Part shown: positions 1 to 6,977 of the stretch, one piece after another
Layout of the letters: each line of letters starts with the position of its first letter
Position numbering within the stretch: the stretch's first letter is position 1
Assembly: GCA_964471235.1 (NCBI GenBank)
Contig: CAYYGL010000133.1
Span: forward strand, 1-13,591
DNA length: 13,591 nucleotides
Source of the DNA: CAYYGL01 sp964471235
GTDB taxonomy: Bacteria > Calditrichota > Calditrichia > RBG-13-44-9 > J075
Direction: 5' to 3'
The notes under the pieces: model-generated
Databases searched by the model: none
What the model saw: the letters and a program-made list of their open reading frames with translations, nothing else
Told to the model about the DNA's origin: nothing
Program-made: the position numbers and the translations under genes

Positions 1-172
1 AACAACCACTGAACCATGAATAAGAACGAATGACATATAAAACATCAAATTTGCAAGTAAAGCTGAACAGTTACAAATTTACAACAATTTCTCCGGGATT
101 AAAAAATATTCTCGCTTTTTTAACAAATGATGCAGGAGGATGATTTTCATTAACTTTTAGATTGGCTACGGA
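1..172. other. Leader region with C/A-rich repetitive phrase, no gene seen
   Basis: No coding potential is apparent. The first 35 bases are a degenerate C/A-rich phrase in which ACCACTGA, ACCATGA and ACGAATGA-like words recur, and similar wording reappears upstream of the M50 gene near 13068-13103. The rest is AT-rich. An AGGAGG sequence at 134-139 looks like a strong ribosome binding site, but the ATG right next to it leads to a stop after six codons and no usable start lies at normal spacing. Confidence 0.4.
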
Positions 173-187
173 TGGTACCGGGTACCA
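173..187. promoter_or_regulatory. Perfect 7-1-7 inverted repeat, candidate operator
   Basis: TGGTACC-G-GGTACCA is a perfect dyad with seven-base arms around one central base. Its right edge is about 25 bp upstream of the candidate -35 box at 213-218, so it would be centred near -68 of the predicted start. Position and symmetry suit a regulator binding site for the signalling operon. The binding protein is unknown, and the NtrC-type activator in the same operon is only one possibility. Confidence 0.35.
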
Positions 188-212
188 GGGAAGACGATGC
201 AATTAAATAAAA

Positions 213-241
213 TTGATTTTTACTTGCCGGTTTGTTATTAT
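213..241 (+). promoter_or_regulatory. Candidate extended -10 sigma-70 promoter of the signalling operon
   Basis: TTGATT (213-218) and TATTAT (236-241) are separated by 17 bp, and a TG at 233-234 adds an extended -10 element. The predicted transcription start near 248 lies about 20 bp before the TTG start of the binding-protein gene at 271. This supports 271 over the longer TTG start at 232, which would fall inside the promoter. Confidence 0.5.
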
Positions 242-270
242 GGTACGCTATATGGATTGAGGAATGGCTG

Positions 271-1914
271 TTGATAAGAAAAATTTACCTTTCAATATAT
301 TTTGTGTGGGTGCTGGGGTTCCTTCCGGTGTGGGGGCAGGCAACAGAGGAAGTTACATCCAGTTTTGGGGGGCAACTGGTGGTTGGTATGTTACGGGATA
401 ATGATTTTCGTCTCAATCCCTTTCAAATTCACACCCCGGCGGAGAAAGAAATCATTCAAATGATTTTTGGGTACGGATTAACCAAAAAGCCGGATAAGGT
501 TGCCAATCCCCCGACCTTGATTAACCGTTATCTCGCCAGTCCGGACCGCAAAGACCCCCATGTCTGGCGATTGTTGCTAAACCGCAACATCACCTTCCAG
601 AACGGGCAGATTCTCCGCAACATTGATGTAAAATTCACCATCGAATTGGTAAAAAAATTCGGGGGATTTATCCTCAACCGGCAGCTAAATTTTGACAACA
701 TCAAACGAATTACCCTGACCGGTGATCTTGAAATCTCGTTTGAATTATACAAACCCGATGATGAATTCGGATTAAAGCTCTCCGATGTGGCTATCATCCC
801 TCAAAGTTATTATCAAGAGGCGATGAAATCTGGCTACCGGGTCTTTAATGAATTGCCACCCATGGGAATGGGACCCTTCCGATTCATTTATCAAACCGAT
901 TCTTCGCTGCTGTTGCAGTTTCATCCTCATTATTACGGGGGACGTCCCTATTTAGATCAGGTAAAGGTCATCTTTTTTAATGATGAACAATCCTTAATCG
1001 ATGCCCTGGTAAACGGGGAAATAGATTATGTGGAATTACCGGACCGGAATACCGCCCGGCGCATCCATGACCTGATGGGCAGCCGACTGTATGTTTTTCT
1101 AATCCCTCGATCGGAGCAAAAAGTGTACACCATGCTGTTTAACGTACATCGATTCCCATTCACGGAACCGGAAGTGCGGCAGGCAATCTTCCTGGCATTA
1201 AACCGCCGGGAGATTGTGCAGCGATTTATGAAGGATATGGGTAGGATTGCCAACACCTTGATACCGGATAACAATCCTTTTTATGAGAAGACCCTCTTTT
1301 CCAACGAATACAATCCCCAGCGGGCATTGCAGAAGCTAAAGCGAGCCGGATGGCGGCTGAATCAGCAAAGCGGCATGCTGGAAAAAAACGGGCGCCCTCT
1401 CTCCTTCAAATTATATTTCTCCCGGAATTCTTTTCTGGAAGAAGGCGTGGCAAGAACCATCAAAATCAATTTGGGTGAATTGAATATTAATGTGGAACCG
1501 ATCCCTGTGTCGATCACGGAAAAGAATGTGTTGTTGGCGAGAACCCGCTATTCGGCAATGATTTTTCCCTATGTTTACGATCCTCAGTATCTGTTCCAGG
1601 CGTTTAGCAACTTTTATTTCCGGATTTTGGGTGCCGGGCATAATCCCCGGAATTATCACAACCGCTATCTCAGCCGCTTATTTAATTTAACCCTTTCCCG
1701 CCCGGAACGGCACAAAAGTCTTTACCAGCGATTTCAGATGTTCTTAAATCAGGACATGCCGGTAATCTTCCTTTTTTTCGACGAACGCATCATCATCGGA
1801 TTGGACAGCCGGTTTCATCAGTTCCGAACCTCATTCCAGGATCGCTCCCGGCACTATTATCGTATGAACCCCATTGAAAATTGGTTCGTTCCTAAAGAAG
1901 AACAAAAATATTGA
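271..1914 (+). CDS. Family 5 extracellular solute-binding protein (peptide/nickel type), probable sensor partner
   Basis: Periplasmic binding protein of the SBP_bac_5 (DppA/OppA/NikA) family, 547 residues, the usual length. The TTG at 271 is preferred: GAGGA at 259-263 lies seven bases before it and the product begins with a clean signal peptide (MIRK, hydrophobic core to about residue 22, cleavage near Gly-Gln-Ala). No lipobox cysteine is present, so it should be soluble in the periplasm. Family landmarks are WRLLLNRNITFQNGQ (99-113), MGMGPFRF (198-205), NGEIDYV (248-254) and LFNVHRFPF (289-297). The family binds oligopeptides, nickel or other ligands; the ligand here cannot be told. No permease or ATPase gene is nearby. 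The next gene, a sensor kinase, starts seven bases after the stop, so a role in presenting ligand to the kinase is inferred. Family call is firm; the sensory role is a hypothesis. Confidence 0.88.
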   Translation: MIRKIYLSIYFVWVLGFLPVWGQATEEVTSSFGGQLVVGMLRDNDFRLNPFQIHTPAEKEIIQMIFGYGLTKKPDKVANPPTLINRYLASPDRKDPHVWRLLLNRNITFQNGQILRNIDVKFTIELVKKFGGFILNRQLNFDNIKRITLTGDLEISFELYKPDDEFGLKLSDVAIIPQSYYQEAMKSGYRVFNELPPMGMGPFRFIYQTDSSLLLQFHPHYYGGRPYLDQVKVIFFNDEQSLIDALVNGEIDYVELPDRNTARRIHDLMGSRLYVFLIPRSEQKVYTMLFNVHRFPFTEPEVRQAIFLALNRREIVQRFMKDMGRIANTLIPDNNPFYEKTLFSNEYNPQRALQKLKRAGWRLNQQSGMLEKNGRPLSFKLYFSRNSFLEEGVARTIKINLGELNINVEPIPVSITEKNVLLARTRYSAMIFPYVYDPQYLFQAFSNFYFRILGAGHNPRNYHNRYLSRLFNLTLSRPERHKSLYQRFQMFLNQDMPVIFLFFDERIIIGLDSRFHQFRTSFQDRSRHYYRMNPIENWFVPKEEQKY

Positions 1915-1921
1915 TCGAACC

Positions 1922-3742
1922 ATGAAGTTACGAATCACCAAACGACTGCGGGTATTAAAACGGTTTCTTCAGCGAGTGTTATCCCGCAAAATCGCTACCC
2001 GGCTCATTTTGTCTTATGTGGGGTTGGGGGCGCTCCCTCTGGTGGTGGTCAGCCTCTTTTTAATCTCCCTCACCCAGGAAACCGTGCAAACCTATATCTT
2101 TCAGCGGAATACGGAAATCGCCAAACGCGCCAGCAATGAAATCAATCTCTTTATTAAAGAACCGTTAACCGTCTTACAGACCTCGGTGCTCAGTCGCGAT
2201 ATTAATGAAATGGACCCCTTTACTCAAAGTTTTTTAATTAACCGTTTAAAAGCGGACAATCCCATCTTCCGCAAAATTTTTATCATGAACGACAGCGGGA
2301 TTGTAACCGTGACCACCCGTTTCGGGGAGGAATCATCCGATTTTTCCGGCGAACCGTTCTTTCAAACCAGCATCAATGGAGAGGAGAGCATTTCTGATGT
2401 TTACTTCACCCCTTCTCGGTTCCCCCTGCTGCTCATCTCCGAACCGATTCGAAAATTTAACCGGGTGGTTGGGGTATTGGCTGCCGAGATCGATCTCAAT
2501 CACATCTGGACACTGGTGGATAACATCACCATTGGGGAAACCGGATTTGCCATGCTTTTGAGCAGCCGGGGGCAAATTATTGCTCACCGGGAAAAGGAAA
2601 AAGTGCTGAAGAAAGAAGATTTTTCCCATTATCCCTTTTTCAAAGAATTACAAGCCGGGCATTCCGGAATAACCCGGATCGAAGAGGGGGATCAGCGAAA
2701 TATCATTGTCTATGTGCCCATTCCTCAATTAGGTTGGGGGCTGGTGGTGCAGCAGTCTTTAAAAGAAGCCTTTACCCTGGCACACCAGATGCGCAGCCGG
2801 GTTTACTGGTTTGTAGCGATCACCACCTTCATTGCGGTGATACTGGGGGTATTAAGCGTGCAGCGGCTCACCCGCCCCCTGGGAATCCTGGTAAAAGGGG
2901 TGCGGGAATATGAAAAAGGCAACCTCAAACATCGCATTGAGATGAAATCCCGGGATGAACTGGCGGAACTGGCGCAGGAATTCAATTCCATGGCCAATTC
3001 ATTATTGGTGAACCAAAAGAAGCTGCGGCGGATGGAACGGATTGCCGCCCTGAACCGTTTCGCCTCGCTGGTCAGCCATGAAGTGCGCAACCCCCTGAAT
3101 TCCATGAACATCAACATGCAAATTTTAAAACGAATGATTCACCGGGATGACATCCCCCCGGATCGCAAGATAAAGTATCTGGATGTGATCGCCTCGGAGA
3201 TCAACCGCATGAATGACATGGTAACCAATTTTCTCACCATTGCCCGTCCCCCGCAACTGCATTTGGTTCCAAGTAACATGCATGATATTCTGGAAGAGGT
3301 GTTGCTGATGCAGGAGGCGCGGGCGGCTGCACAGGGGATTGTCTTTCGGCGCCATTTTACCGCCGGAGAAGCATGCGGCATGTTCGACCACGATCAAATG
3401 AAGCAGGTGTTTCACAACATCATTATTAATGCCATGGATGCCATGAAGGATGGCGGGGAGTTGTCCATTCATACCTCGGTAATTCTCAAAGAAATCGGCG
3501 AAGCTAAGCATCGATTTTTAAAAATGGAATTTCACGATACCGGGGAAGGGATTCCGGCTGAGATTGCCAATGAAGTGTTTGAATTTTATTACACCACCAA
3601 ACAAGCCGGAACCGGCATCGGATTGGCAATTGCAAAACAAATTATTGAAGGACACCGCGGAATCATTTATATTGAGAGTGAGTCGGGGAAAGGGACCTCG
3701 GTGATTATCGAATTGCCCATCGATGAAGGGGAGAAGGCATAA
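1922..3742 (+). CDS. Membrane sensor histidine kinase, dCache-HAMP-HisKA-HATPase
   Basis: A 606-residue sensor kinase. Order: basic N-terminus, membrane segment about 27-50, periplasmic double-Cache-like domain about 52-290, second membrane segment about 295-313, HAMP about 314-366, HisKA with SHEVRNPLNSM (phosphoacceptor His386), and HATPase with N-box HNIIINAMDAM (Asn499, Asn503), D-box HDTGEGIP, F-box FYYTTK and G-box GTGIGLAIAK. All catalytic motifs are intact, so it should autophosphorylate. The ATG at 1922 was chosen over an in-frame TTG at 1874, which lies inside the previous gene; the ribosome site is weak, which fits coupling to translation of the binding protein. The NtrC-type regulator follows after 94 bp and is the likely phosphate acceptor. 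Cache domains bind small molecules directly; here the periplasmic binding protein may add to or replace direct binding. Confidence 0.93.
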   Translation: MKLRITKRLRVLKRFLQRVLSRKIATRLILSYVGLGALPLVVVSLFLISLTQETVQTYIFQRNTEIAKRASNEINLFIKEPLTVLQTSVLSRDINEMDPFTQSFLINRLKADNPIFRKIFIMNDSGIVTVTTRFGEESSDFSGEPFFQTSINGEESISDVYFTPSRFPLLLISEPIRKFNRVVGVLAAEIDLNHIWTLVDNITIGETGFAMLLSSRGQIIAHREKEKVLKKEDFSHYPFFKELQAGHSGITRIEEGDQRNIIVYVPIPQLGWGLVVQQSLKEAFTLAHQMRSRVYWFVAITTFIAVILGVLSVQRLTRPLGILVKGVREYEKGNLKHRIEMKSRDELAELAQEFNSMANSLLVNQKKLRRMERIAALNRFASLVSHEVRNPLNSMNINMQILKRMIHRDDIPPDRKIKYLDVIASEINRMNDMVTNFLTIARPPQLHLVPSNMHDILEEVLLMQEARAAAQGIVFRRHFTAGEACGMFDHDQMKQVFHNIIINAMDAMKDGGELSIHTSVILKEIGEAKHRFLKMEFHDTGEGIPAEIANEVFEFYYTTKQAGTGIGLAIAKQIIEGHRGIIYIESESGKGTSVIIELPIDEGEKA

Positions 3743-3802
3743 ACAAGGGAAAAAGATTACGCTTTTTTTACGTTTCACGTTTTCACCTCATACCGGATAA
3801 CC

Positions 3803-3815
3803 CTCAGTAACTGAG
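3803..3815. promoter_or_regulatory. Short perfect dyad upstream of the response regulator gene
   Basis: CTCAGT-A-ACTGAG is a perfect inverted repeat of six-base arms around one base. It lies eight bases before the AAGGA ribosome site (3824-3828) of the regulator gene, in the only sizeable gap of the operon. It could be an autoregulatory site or a small RNA hairpin affecting translation. A 13-bp dyad can also arise by chance. The same gap holds an ACGTTTC tandem phrase at 3770-3787. Confidence 0.2.
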
Positions 3816-3836
3816 AAGTTGTAAAGGATTTTCATC

Positions 3837-5207
3837 ATGAAAGAAAAAATATTAATTGTTGAAGATGACATCAACACCTTGAACGGGCTGGCAGAGATTC
3901 TGGAAGAAGAACGGTATACCATTACCAAAGCCCGTAATGCCCGCCAGGGTTTGGCGGAGATTAAGAAAGGGTTTTACAATGTGGTACTGATGGATTACCT
4001 GCTGCCGGATAAAAACGGTCTGGAGGTATCCAAAAAGATACTGGAAGAGCAGCCGGAAACGAAAATTATCATGATGACCGCTTTCGGTACCGTAAAGAAT
4101 GCAGTGGATGCCATGAAAATGGGCATTTACGATTATTTGACCAAGCCGATTAATCTGGATGAACTGCTGATCATCATTCGCCGGGCGATCCAGGAACAGC
4201 GTTTGATTACAGAGAACATTGACCTGAAATCGAAGATTAGCCGAACATACCGTTTTGAAAATATTGTGGGTGTGAGCGGCAAGATGCAGGAAGTATTTCA
4301 GAAGATAGCCAAGGTTGCCGCTTCCGATGCCACTATTTTGCTGCGGGGGGAAAGCGGAACCGGCAAGGAACTGATTGCCCGGGCGATTCATTATCAAAGT
4401 CCCCGGCGAGATTCCCCCCTTGTCGAGGTGAGCTGCGCATCCATCCCGGAGAATCTGTTGGAGAGCGAATTGTTCGGGCATGAGAAAGGAGCTTTCACCG
4501 GGGCATATAAGCTAAAAAAGGGCAAGTTCGAGATTGCCGACGGCGGCACTCTGTTTCTGGATGAAATCGGAGAACTTCCGATCTCACTGCAATCCAAACT
4601 TTTACGGGTGTTGCAAGAGAAGCGTTTCAATCGGGTGGGTGGAATTGAAAACATTGAAGTGGAAGTACGGGTGATTGCCGCTACCAATGCCGATCTGGAG
4701 CAAAAAATTGTCAAAGGGCTCTTTCGGGAAGATTTATATTACCGCTTGAATGTGATTCCGATTATCATTCCTCCCTTACGCGACCGGATTGAGGATGTGG
4801 GACCGTTGGCAGATCATTTTATTCAAAAATATTCGGAAAAAAACAACCGGAAAATTAAAGGGATTACCGAAGAAGCGTTCCAAATCATGATGAACTACGA
4901 CTGGCCGGGGAACATTCGAGAATTGGAGAACGCTATTGAAAATGCGATTGTGATGTGCGATGGTGAATACATCACCCCGGATGATCTGCCGGTCTATTTA
5001 AAAGGACCACGGAGTTATGAATCTCCATTGCTGAAAATTGTTCTGGAACAGAATGAGCTGAGTTACCGTGAAAAGTTAGAAGCCTGCGAACGCGAGATTA
5101 TCCGCATGGCACTGGCAGAGACCAACAACAACAAAACCCAGGCAGCACAACGATTAGGCTTTACGTTGCGCACGTTAAGAAACAAAGTTCGAAAATATAA
5201 CTTGTGA
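3837..5207 (+). CDS. NtrC-family sigma-54-dependent response regulator
   Basis: A complete 456-residue transcriptional activator. Receiver domain (1-120): acidic pocket Glu9-Asp10-Asp11, phosphoacceptor Asp53 in LMDYLLPD, Thr81, and Lys103 in TKPI. AAA+ domain (about 142-385): Walker A GESGTGKE (171-178), the sigma-54 contact loop GAFTGA (218-223), Walker B GGTLFLDE (236-243), arginine-finger region FREDLYYR (297-303) and GNIRELEN (358-365). The C-terminal Fis-type helix-turn-helix spans about 413-456. The intact GAFTGA loop means it should remodel sigma-54 RNA polymerase at -24/-12 promoters. The ATG start has AAGGA at 3824-3828. It follows the sensor kinase gene and is its presumed partner. 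No proper -24/-12 promoter was found in the window, so its targets probably lie elsewhere. Confidence 0.96.
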   Translation: MKEKILIVEDDINTLNGLAEILEEERYTITKARNARQGLAEIKKGFYNVVLMDYLLPDKNGLEVSKKILEEQPETKIIMMTAFGTVKNAVDAMKMGIYDYLTKPINLDELLIIIRRAIQEQRLITENIDLKSKISRTYRFENIVGVSGKMQEVFQKIAKVAASDATILLRGESGTGKELIARAIHYQSPRRDSPLVEVSCASIPENLLESELFGHEKGAFTGAYKLKKGKFEIADGGTLFLDEIGELPISLQSKLLRVLQEKRFNRVGGIENIEVEVRVIAATNADLEQKIVKGLFREDLYYRLNVIPIIIPPLRDRIEDVGPLADHFIQKYSEKNNRKIKGITEEAFQIMMNYDWPGNIRELENAIENAIVMCDGEYITPDDLPVYLKGPRSYESPLLKIVLEQNELSYREKLEACEREIIRMALAETNNNKTQAAQRLGFTLRTLRNKVRKYNL

Positions 5208-5215
5208 GGTGCTTT

Positions 5216-5878
5216 ATGAGGCGGTTCATCCATTTGGTGCTGATGTTTATCATTGGCAGCTCGCTGTTTGCCCAGGGGGAACATCCCTTGCAGCGGCTCA
5301 CCCATCCCCAATCCCCCGCCATCACGAATCCGGCATTCTATCATATATCTCAATACGATCGGTTTTATAGCCGCACCGGGGTAATGCACTTACAAGCCGG
5401 GGAAGATTTTCTCGGCTCCTCCCTGGCATATTTCCGGAAAGGCAGCAACCGCTTGTTATACGGGATGAACTTGAGCGTTTTGACTGTGAATACCGGGCAG
5501 CGCCTGTTAGACGGCTATGCTTCCGGAACCATCGGGACAACCGGCTATATCATTCCCTTTTGGCTGTCCCTTAAAATTCGGATCAACCCCCGGAGCCCCG
5601 GAAACATCACGCCCTATATCATTACCGGGCTGGGTCCCACACTGGGGTTAAACCTGCACGAAGCATCGGGGTTTATCAATTCGCTGTCCCATCTGGAGGC
5701 GGAATTGGGCGGCGGTGCCTTTTTGGGCGCCGGGGTGGATTACATCTGGAACGAAGATTGGGCTTTCTCAGTGGATATCCGCTATAACTATGTGCGTTTT
5801 AACAATCCCCTGGGGCTTAGTGACGAATACCGGGGGTTATCATTTTCCCTGGGATTTGTTCGTGCCTTTGGTCAATAA
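5216..5878 (+). CDS. Small outer-membrane beta-barrel family protein
   Basis: A 220-residue exported protein. The ATG at 5216 begins eight bases after the regulator stop, with GAGG at 5206-5209 overlapping that stop; a GTG at 5204 is an alternative start giving four more residues. The signal peptide is MRRFIHL followed by a hydrophobic stretch, with cleavage likely at FAQ-G (about residue 20). The mature part alternates polar and hydrophobic residues with glycine- and aromatic-rich strands, notably GGGAFLGAGVDYIWNEDW and YRGLSFSLGFVRAFG at the end, as in eight-stranded OMP_b-brl barrels. No enzyme motif is seen and the specific role is unknown. Its tight coupling to the regulator gene suggests the same transcript, perhaps an outer-membrane component of the sensed process. 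Confidence 0.65.
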   Translation: MRRFIHLVLMFIIGSSLFAQGEHPLQRLTHPQSPAITNPAFYHISQYDRFYSRTGVMHLQAGEDFLGSSLAYFRKGSNRLLYGMNLSVLTVNTGQRLLDGYASGTIGTTGYIIPFWLSLKIRINPRSPGNITPYIITGLGPTLGLNLHEASGFINSLSHLEAELGGGAFLGAGVDYIWNEDWAFSVDIRYNYVRFNNPLGLSDEYRGLSFSLGFVRAFGQ

Positions 5879-5991
5879 CTTCCGGGCTGGTAATGTTAGA
5901 ATGGCGTGGAAAATTTCCGGGCAGAAAATATACTGACATTCCAAAACCACTCCGACAAAAGCAATTCCATCTCATTTATTACAAGGCATTT

Positions 5992-6041
5992 TCTTGCAAG
6001 ATAAAGTTATCTTTAAAACATTCGATGATTTATCAATCATC
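5992..6041. promoter_or_regulatory. Cluster of three short perfect inverted repeats upstream of the HDOD gene
   Basis: Three dyads crowd into 50 bp: the 10-bp palindrome TCTTGCAAGA (5992-6001), AAGATAA-AG-TTATCTT (5998-6013) overlapping it, and GATGATT-TATC-AATCATC (6024-6041). The right arms of the last two both run into ATCTTT(A/G)AA, 30 bp apart. A possible -10 box TATAAA lies at 6049-6054, with only a weak -35 candidate inside the third dyad. They may be operator sites for the HDOD and hybrid-kinase genes, or alternative RNA hairpins. AT-richness raises the chance rate of such repeats. The rest of the 5879-6091 gap shows no convincing gene. Confidence 0.35.
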
Positions 6042-6091
6042 TTTGAATTATAAACGACACTGGATAGCATCGGACATGTTAAGGAGTTTTC

Positions 6092-6958
6092 ATGCAGTAT
6101 GAGTTAAATGATCTGGTTGCTCAGATTGACCAGCTCCCTGCCCCTAATCCGGTGGCTTTAGAAGTGATGCGACTGTGCTCCGAACCGAATATCTCGATCT
6201 CTCAGTTAGTAACCCTTATTTCCACCGACCAGAGTTTGACCTCCCAGGTGTTACGAATTGCCAATTCCAGCTATTTCAATTTTCCCAAAACAATTGGTAC
6301 CCTTGACCGTGCGGTGGTAATTTTAGGGTTAAATCTTCTTAGAGATGTGGCATTAAGCATTGCCTTTCACAGCTTTTATAAAGGGTTTAAAAATCAAGAG
6401 CTTTTCGATTTCGACTACCTGTGGCATCATTCTCTGTTAACGGCTGTGGTTTCGAAAGCCCTGGCGCTAAAATATGATTCTGATAATCAGCACCTCTATT
6501 ATTTTGCCGGATTAATGCATGATATCGGGAAGCTGGTGGAAAGCCAGGTGATCGAAAAAGATTTCTTTTTCCTGGTGGATAAGAGTCTCCAGGAAAAGAC
6601 CCCATTGGTGACCCTGGAAAGGCAATTTCTCAAATTTCATCATGGTGATGTTGGAGCGCTATTGCTGGAAAAATGGAATTTACCCGATTATTTAATCAGC
6701 ATGGTGAAATACCACCACAGCCCGGAAGGATTTATTGGGGAAACCGATTTATACCGGAAAATTCGGTTTATATATTTGAGCAATCTGTTGGTTCATTATC
6801 TGCAGGAAGAATTTACCGGTTATGACCATTTTTTAGAGGTGAATCCGCGCTTCACGCAGTATTACTCTTTTAATTACGAGGAATTTGAGACTTTAATTGG
6901 CTACCTGCAAGACTATGTGGAACAACAACGTGGGCTCTTCGAGATTCACCAGGCTTGA
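6092..6958 (+). CDS. HDOD domain signalling protein
   Basis: A 288-residue cytosolic protein that is essentially one HDOD domain (about 10-215) plus a C-terminal helical extension. Typical landmarks are LPAPNPVALEVMRL near the start, the STDQSLTSQVLRIANSS helix, LWHHS (His112/113), GLMHDIGKL (His143-Asp144), FHHGDVGALLLEKWNLP (His183/184) and VKYHH (His208/209). HDOD proteins are relatives of HD phosphohydrolases and are widely linked to signalling and regulation; many have no proven catalysis. The HD pair and several ligand-type histidines remain here, so metal binding or residual activity is possible but unproven. The ATG has AAGGAG at 6081-6086. A hybrid kinase gene follows after 19 bp on the same strand, so both are probably co-expressed and may act together. 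Confidence 0.9.
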   Translation: MQYELNDLVAQIDQLPAPNPVALEVMRLCSEPNISISQLVTLISTDQSLTSQVLRIANSSYFNFPKTIGTLDRAVVILGLNLLRDVALSIAFHSFYKGFKNQELFDFDYLWHHSLLTAVVSKALALKYDSDNQHLYYFAGLMHDIGKLVESQVIEKDFFFLVDKSLQEKTPLVTLERQFLKFHHGDVGALLLEKWNLPDYLISMVKYHHSPEGFIGETDLYRKIRFIYLSNLLVHYLQEEFTGYDHFLEVNPRFTQYYSFNYEEFETLIGYLQDYVEQQRGLFEIHQA

Positions 6959-6977
6959 TAAAGGATTCTATTGAACA

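Noticed and set aside
134..160. AGGAGG ribosome site with a six-codon open frame starting at the ATG at 140
   Set aside because: There is no spacing between the site and the ATG, and the peptide is only six residues; probably chance.
188..202. Possible sigma-54 promoter before the binding-protein gene
   Set aside because: GG and GC are again nine bases apart and the flanking bases match poorly.
5985..5999. Possible sigma-54 promoter (GGCA ... TTGCA) before the HDOD gene
   Set aside because: The GG and GC elements are nine bases apart instead of ten; this spacing error normally destroys a -24/-12 promoter.
5893..6102. 69-codon open frame across the HDOD upstream region
   Set aside because: It runs through the dyad cluster and into the HDOD start in another frame, with no protein-like character.
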